Shown piece after piece: positions 60,816-64,000 of a stretch of 64,000 nt of DNA (position 1 is its first letter; each line of letters opens with the position of its first letter). The notes below the pieces were generated by a model that had not been told where the DNA came from, made no database searches, and saw only the letters and a list, made by a program, of their open reading frames with translations. A program made the translations under genes and the position numbers. The DNA lies in the NCBI GenBank assembly GCA_905197955.1, contig CAJKAR010000003.1:1-64000 (forward strand), read 5' to 3'. Origin of the DNA: an uncultured Lentisphaeria bacterium (GTDB lineage Bacteria > Verrucomicrobiota > Lentisphaeria > Victivallales > UBA1829).

Positions 60816-63644
60816 ATGAACCGAATTCTAGCATTCTCGTTGTCGCTTCTTGCAACAGTCTGTGCCGCAGAAATCCGGATGAGCGGAGAGACAAACCATC
60901 CGGAAAACAGCATGTTCAAGCCGGGTGACCCGATCCGGCTTGAATTTGAAGTCAGCGGACTGACGCCTGCAGACAAGCTCTCGCTCGAAATAAATATCGT
61001 CGATCAGAACGACAAAACCATCCGGAAGACTTCCATTCCCCTCAACCCCGGAGCCGACGGAAAATGGAAACAGAGCATCCCCGCCCCCAACCGGAACTAC
61101 GGCTTCTATCGCGCTCGCGTCAAATTATCAAACGGCGTAACGACTCCGAAGACAGGCAGCCGTCCAGCAGGCTCCATCCCTTATGCGATTCTGCCCGATC
61201 CCGCAAGTGCTCCCCTCTATCCGCAGTCTGAAACCTTCTTCGGAATCCATGGGCAGTCCGCCGGAATGATTCCGTGGATGGGCGCCCGCTGGATGAGCGG
61301 CGGCGTCTCTCTGAATCCTCAGCCATCGGAACGCGCCAGACGCGAAACCGCTCAGAAAGCCTGGAAAACCTATACCTATGTCACACTGGCAACCCCCTTT
61401 CGCTATCAGTATCCCAGTCAGGAGGAACTGAAAAAACATACCGACGGAAAAATTTTCACCGACGCCGCCGGAGAAAAACTCTTCCGGAATTTCTATCAGG
61501 AACTCGCCGCAAAAGGCAGACTCCAGAAATATGGAAACGATTTTATGCGCTATCAGCCCATGTGGGAACCGGATCTCTACTTCACTGACGATGAAATCCT
61601 GAAACTGCACAAGGTTGCCTGGGAGGGCATTCACGCAGGCGATCCCGACGCCAGAATTCTCGGGCCCTGTTTCAGCAACATCACATCCGGACTCGTGGAA
61701 CGCCATAAGCGGCTCTTTGAAAAAGGACTGCTCCGTTACATCGACGAATTCACCATTCATCCCTATCTTCAGTATCCGGTGGAACAGAACGGACTGGTGG
61801 AAAACATCCGCGCCCTCAGGAAACTGGTTCGGCAGTACTCCGGAGGGAAAGAGATCAGACTCCGCGCCAACGAATCCGGATATTCCGCCATCAGCACCGT
61901 CGAACAGGAACTCATCCAGATGTACGGACAGGTCCGCGGGTCGCTGATTCTCCTCGGCGAAGGATTTGCCTCCAACGAGCCTTTTTACGGTTACGATCAC
62001 AGCGAACTGGGAACCGGCGATTACGGACTCTGCTACAATTTGGATACACCGAAACGGATCTGGGCGCCGAAACGCGTTGCGCCGCGACCGGTCTTTCCGG
62101 CTCTTGCCGCCGCAAGCCGGATTCTGGAAGGACATCGGTCTACCGGTCCGATCGAATATCTCGGAGACACCGTACTCGGATACAGCTACGCCGACCGGAA
62201 CGATCACTGCGTCATTGCTCTCTGGGATTTCGGTGGAAACATGACCGAAGTCGAACTGCCCGTCGGACGAGCGGAAATCGTAGTTGCCGACATGATGGGC
62301 AATCGAAAAACGATCAAGACCGCCGATGGACTCCTCCGCTTGAAACTTTCCGAGGCGCCGACTTATATCATCGGAGTTGATCCGAAACTCTGGGGCAGAA
62401 ACGTCGAAAAGAAAATCCTGACCGATGCGGAATCCCTGCGGGGAACCGTCGGCTCCACCATCCTGCTCACGGGAAAGACCCGTTCCGCCGGAGAACTGCA
62501 GCTGATCTTCCCGCGATCCATGAACCTGAAACCTGTAACGCAGAAACTGGATCCGAACGGAAAGTTCACCTTCTCCATTCCGATCCCGGTATCGCTGCAA
62601 AACGGGAAATATCCCCTTACCCTCAAACTTCTGGACCGCGACAGACTTTCCGCCGCAACCGGAATTCTGCTTGAAGTCATGCCACCAATACGCGTATCGG
62701 AAATCCGCCCCTCGTTTGAACGGGGAGAACCCGGAATCGCCGTCACGCTCTCCAATCCGTCGGAGACTCCGCTCGGAGGAGTCATCGAAACAAGGATCAC
62801 CGGATATCCCGAAGCGCGGAAAAAGGTCCCGTTCCAGCTGAAACCCGGCGAAACCGGCGTCCGGAAAATCATCTTCCATGATCTGGATCTCAATCCCTTC
62901 CGCGTCGTGACAACACTGGTCAGATTCCGCCTCGACTCCGGCTACACCTTTGAGCGCTCCGAAAAGCTGAATTACCTCTCAGCTTCCTACCTGCCCGGAG
63001 TCGGAATCAACGGTGATTTCAACCAATGGAAGAATCCGCGACGCTATCCAGTCGATCCGGTCCCCATCCGCTCGATCCACTATCATTCGGGTAAAGAGGA
63101 CCTGCACGCGGAAATCGCCTTCGGCTGGAATGAACAGTATCTTCTCTTCGATGTCTCCGTCACAGATGACATCCATCTCCAGCCGTTCACCGGATGGAAG
63201 ATCTGGGACGGCGATTCCCTCCAGTTCGGATTTGCCAGAAAACGCACAACGCAGGGAAGCTCCAATGAATTCGGCGATCAGTACGACCTCGCCTTCAGCG
63301 AAATCAACTTCGCGCTCACCTCGAAAGGTGCGGAAGCCGACCGGACCTTCACCTTCGACAAGGCCCGTTTTCCATCGGGCGCCGTTTCCGGCACGGAACT
63401 TCCCCGCAGGATCACTGCAACCCGACAAACCGACGGCAAAACAATCCTTCATTACCAGATTGCCGTCCCGTGGAAATTACTGAATCTGGAAAAAGCACTT
63501 CCCGGAATAACAGTTCACTGGGCGGGAATGGTCAACGACCGCGACGCGGACTCCAGGCAGCAGAAGGATGTCTCCGCTCTCGGAATCTTCCAGCTCAAGC
63601 AGGCGCCACCCAGTCATTTCGGCACCATCGTTCTCGACCGCTGA
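60816..63644 (+). CDS. Large secreted glycoside hydrolase with CBM9-like C-terminus
   Basis: A 942-aa exported protein. The N-terminus is a signal peptide (MNRILAFSLSLLATVCAA), then a beta-sandwich (residues 20-125). A TIM-barrel follows (about 145-450) with candidate acid/base E251 (QPMWEPD) and nucleophile E353 (RANESGYS), as in GH39/GH-A enzymes. After beta-rich domains the last 200 residues (GVGINGDFNQWKNPRRYP, WDGDSLQFGF) look like a family 9-like carbohydrate-binding domain. The substrate is unknown. It shares no close similarity with the two large paralogs of modules 1 and 2. Confidence 0.8.
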   Translation: MNRILAFSLSLLATVCAAEIRMSGETNHPENSMFKPGDPIRLEFEVSGLTPADKLSLEINIVDQNDKTIRKTSIPLNPGADGKWKQSIPAPNRNYGFYRARVKLSNGVTTPKTGSRPAGSIPYAILPDPASAPLYPQSETFFGIHGQSAGMIPWMGARWMSGGVSLNPQPSERARRETAQKAWKTYTYVTLATPFRYQYPSQEELKKHTDGKIFTDAAGEKLFRNFYQELAAKGRLQKYGNDFMRYQPMWEPDLYFTDDEILKLHKVAWEGIHAGDPDARILGPCFSNITSGLVERHKRLFEKGLLRYIDEFTIHPYLQYPVEQNGLVENIRALRKLVRQYSGGKEIRLRANESGYSAISTVEQELIQMYGQVRGSLILLGEGFASNEPFYGYDHSELGTGDYGLCYNLDTPKRIWAPKRVAPRPVFPALAAASRILEGHRSTGPIEYLGDTVLGYSYADRNDHCVIALWDFGGNMTEVELPVGRAEIVVADMMGNRKTIKTADGLLRLKLSEAPTYIIGVDPKLWGRNVEKKILTDAESLRGTVGSTILLTGKTRSAGELQLIFPRSMNLKPVTQKLDPNGKFTFSIPIPVSLQNGKYPLTLKLLDRDRLSAATGILLEVMPPIRVSEIRPSFERGEPGIAVTLSNPSETPLGGVIETRITGYPEARKKVPFQLKPGETGVRKIIFHDLDLNPFRVVTTLVRFRLDSGYTFERSEKLNYLSASYLPGVGINGDFNQWKNPRRYPVDPVPIRSIHYHSGKEDLHAEIAFGWNEQYLLFDVSVTDDIHLQPFTGWKIWDGDSLQFGFARKRTTQGSSNEFGDQYDLAFSEINFALTSKGAEADRTFTFDKARFPSGAVSGTELPRRITATRQTDGKTILHYQIAVPWKLLNLEKALPGITVHWAGMVNDRDADSRQQKDVSALGIFQLKQAPPSHFGTIVLDR

Positions 63645-63763
63645 ACATCGCCATTTTCCCGGATCAGCCCGGAACTGCCGCGCAGAAGGAAATCCTCAAA
63701 AGCGAATCTTCTTTTCGCAACAGGAATCCATCTGCGCGGCGCATTGTTTCTTCCATCTCCCGC

Positions 63764-63792
63764 TTGAAAACAGAGATCTTTTATGTTATATT
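63764..63792 (+). promoter_or_regulatory. Promoter of the terminal MarR-like gene
   Basis: TTGAAA, 17 bases, TATATT, 29 bases ahead of the ATG at 63821. Confidence 0.65.
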
Positions 63793-63820
63793 ATTAGGAT
63801 ACTAACAAAAAAAAGAGTTT

Positions 63821-64000
63821 ATGGAAGATTCGCTGCATTACATGCTTTTATCGGCACAAACGCTGTTTCAGAAAAGTTTTCTGCTCCGTCTGGCGCAGGA
63901 AATACCGGAACTGCTGCCGGGACAGCCGAAAGTCATCGACTATCTGATGAGTCATCCGGCATCTTTCCAGAGAGAAATTGCGGAAGGATGCCTGATCGAA
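63821..64000 (+). CDS. MarR-like regulator, truncated by the window end
   Basis: The first 60 residues (MEDSLHYMLLSAQTLFQKSF..., LPGQPKVIDYLMSHPASFQREIAEG) match the start of a MarR winged-helix regulator: dimer helix, then the LTxxQ-like and helix-turn-helix entry. The rest lies outside the window. A promoter precedes it, with no strong ribosome site (AAAAGAG). Confidence 0.65.
   Translation, partial: MEDSLHYMLLSAQTLFQKSFLLRLAQEIPELLPGQPKVIDYLMSHPASFQREIAEGCLIE

Noticed and set aside
1..64000. tRNA or rRNA genes
   Set aside because: No cloverleaf with a GTTCGA-type T-loop or rRNA motif was noticed by eye; a tRNAscan run would be needed to exclude one completely.

Overview
The window looks like chromosomal DNA of a polysaccharide-degrading bacterium of the PVC group, most likely Lentisphaerota (Victivallis-like). 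That is an inference from three DUF1559-type pseudopilins carrying the FTLIELLVVIAIIAIL segment, several large secreted sugar hydrolases, a uroporphyrinogen-decarboxylase-family enzyme, sugar isomerases, and GntR/AraC/LacI/IclR/MarR regulators placed next to hydrolases. No rRNA, tRNA or CRISPR array was seen.

Layout. 1-5.9 kb: the 5' tip of a minus-strand gene, then a plus-strand defence cluster: a nuclease-methylase fusion, a two-TRD specificity subunit, a HEPN-like protein and an Mrr-type endonuclease, with no HsdR helicase. 5.9-7.7 kb: a minus-strand DUF3990 (ADP-ribosyltransferase-like) gene with a 4-nt-overlapping partner, then a gene-poor stretch. 7.7-10 kb: L-fucose isomerase and a duplicated hairpin repeat. 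10-15.2 kb: module 1, GntR regulator -> pseudopilin -> 1082-aa secreted hydrolase. 15.2-27.3 kb: AraC regulator, nucleoside hydrolase, ThiI, two tandem GspE/PilB ATPases, MFS carrier, sugar isomerase/epimerase, peptidase T, secreted acetyl-xylan-esterase-like protein. 27.5-36.1 kb: module 2, AraC <-> pseudopilin -> 1083-aa paralogous hydrolase -> cytosolic GH-like protein -> double-SIS MurQ/GKRP-like protein. 36.1-36.8 kb: an AT-rich gap with a consensus promoter and a strong terminator but no gene, a candidate small RNA. 36.8-42.1 kb: a minus-strand housekeeping operon (PurT, exported propeller, RlmD/TrmA-like methyltransferase, RadC, AcpS, small membrane protein). 42.4-52.4 kb: exported coiled-coil protein, LOG-family protein, URO-D-family enzyme, SGNH hydrolase, IclR + cytosolic GH10 xylanase, PocR-type AraC regulator and an alpha/alpha-toroid protein. 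52.5-55.1 kb: TsaD, Gph-like phosphatase and EI24/CysZ-like membrane protein. 55.1-57.2 kb: an AT-rich accessory island with an IS3-family transposase remnant and exported proteins of unknown function. 57.3-63.7 kb: module 3, LacI with a triple operator -> pseudopilin -> secreted beta-propeller -> 942-aa secreted hydrolase with a CBM9-like tail. 63.8 kb to the end: a truncated MarR-like gene.

The main theme is a repeated layout in which a dedicated regulator controls a pseudopilin gene placed directly upstream of a very large secreted hydrolase, three times with three different regulator families. The two GspE/PilB ATPases in the same window could power the type II secretion/pilus-like machinery such pseudopilins would join. 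Across the three pseudopilins the N-terminal helix is also conserved at the DNA level, while the rest of each gene has diverged.
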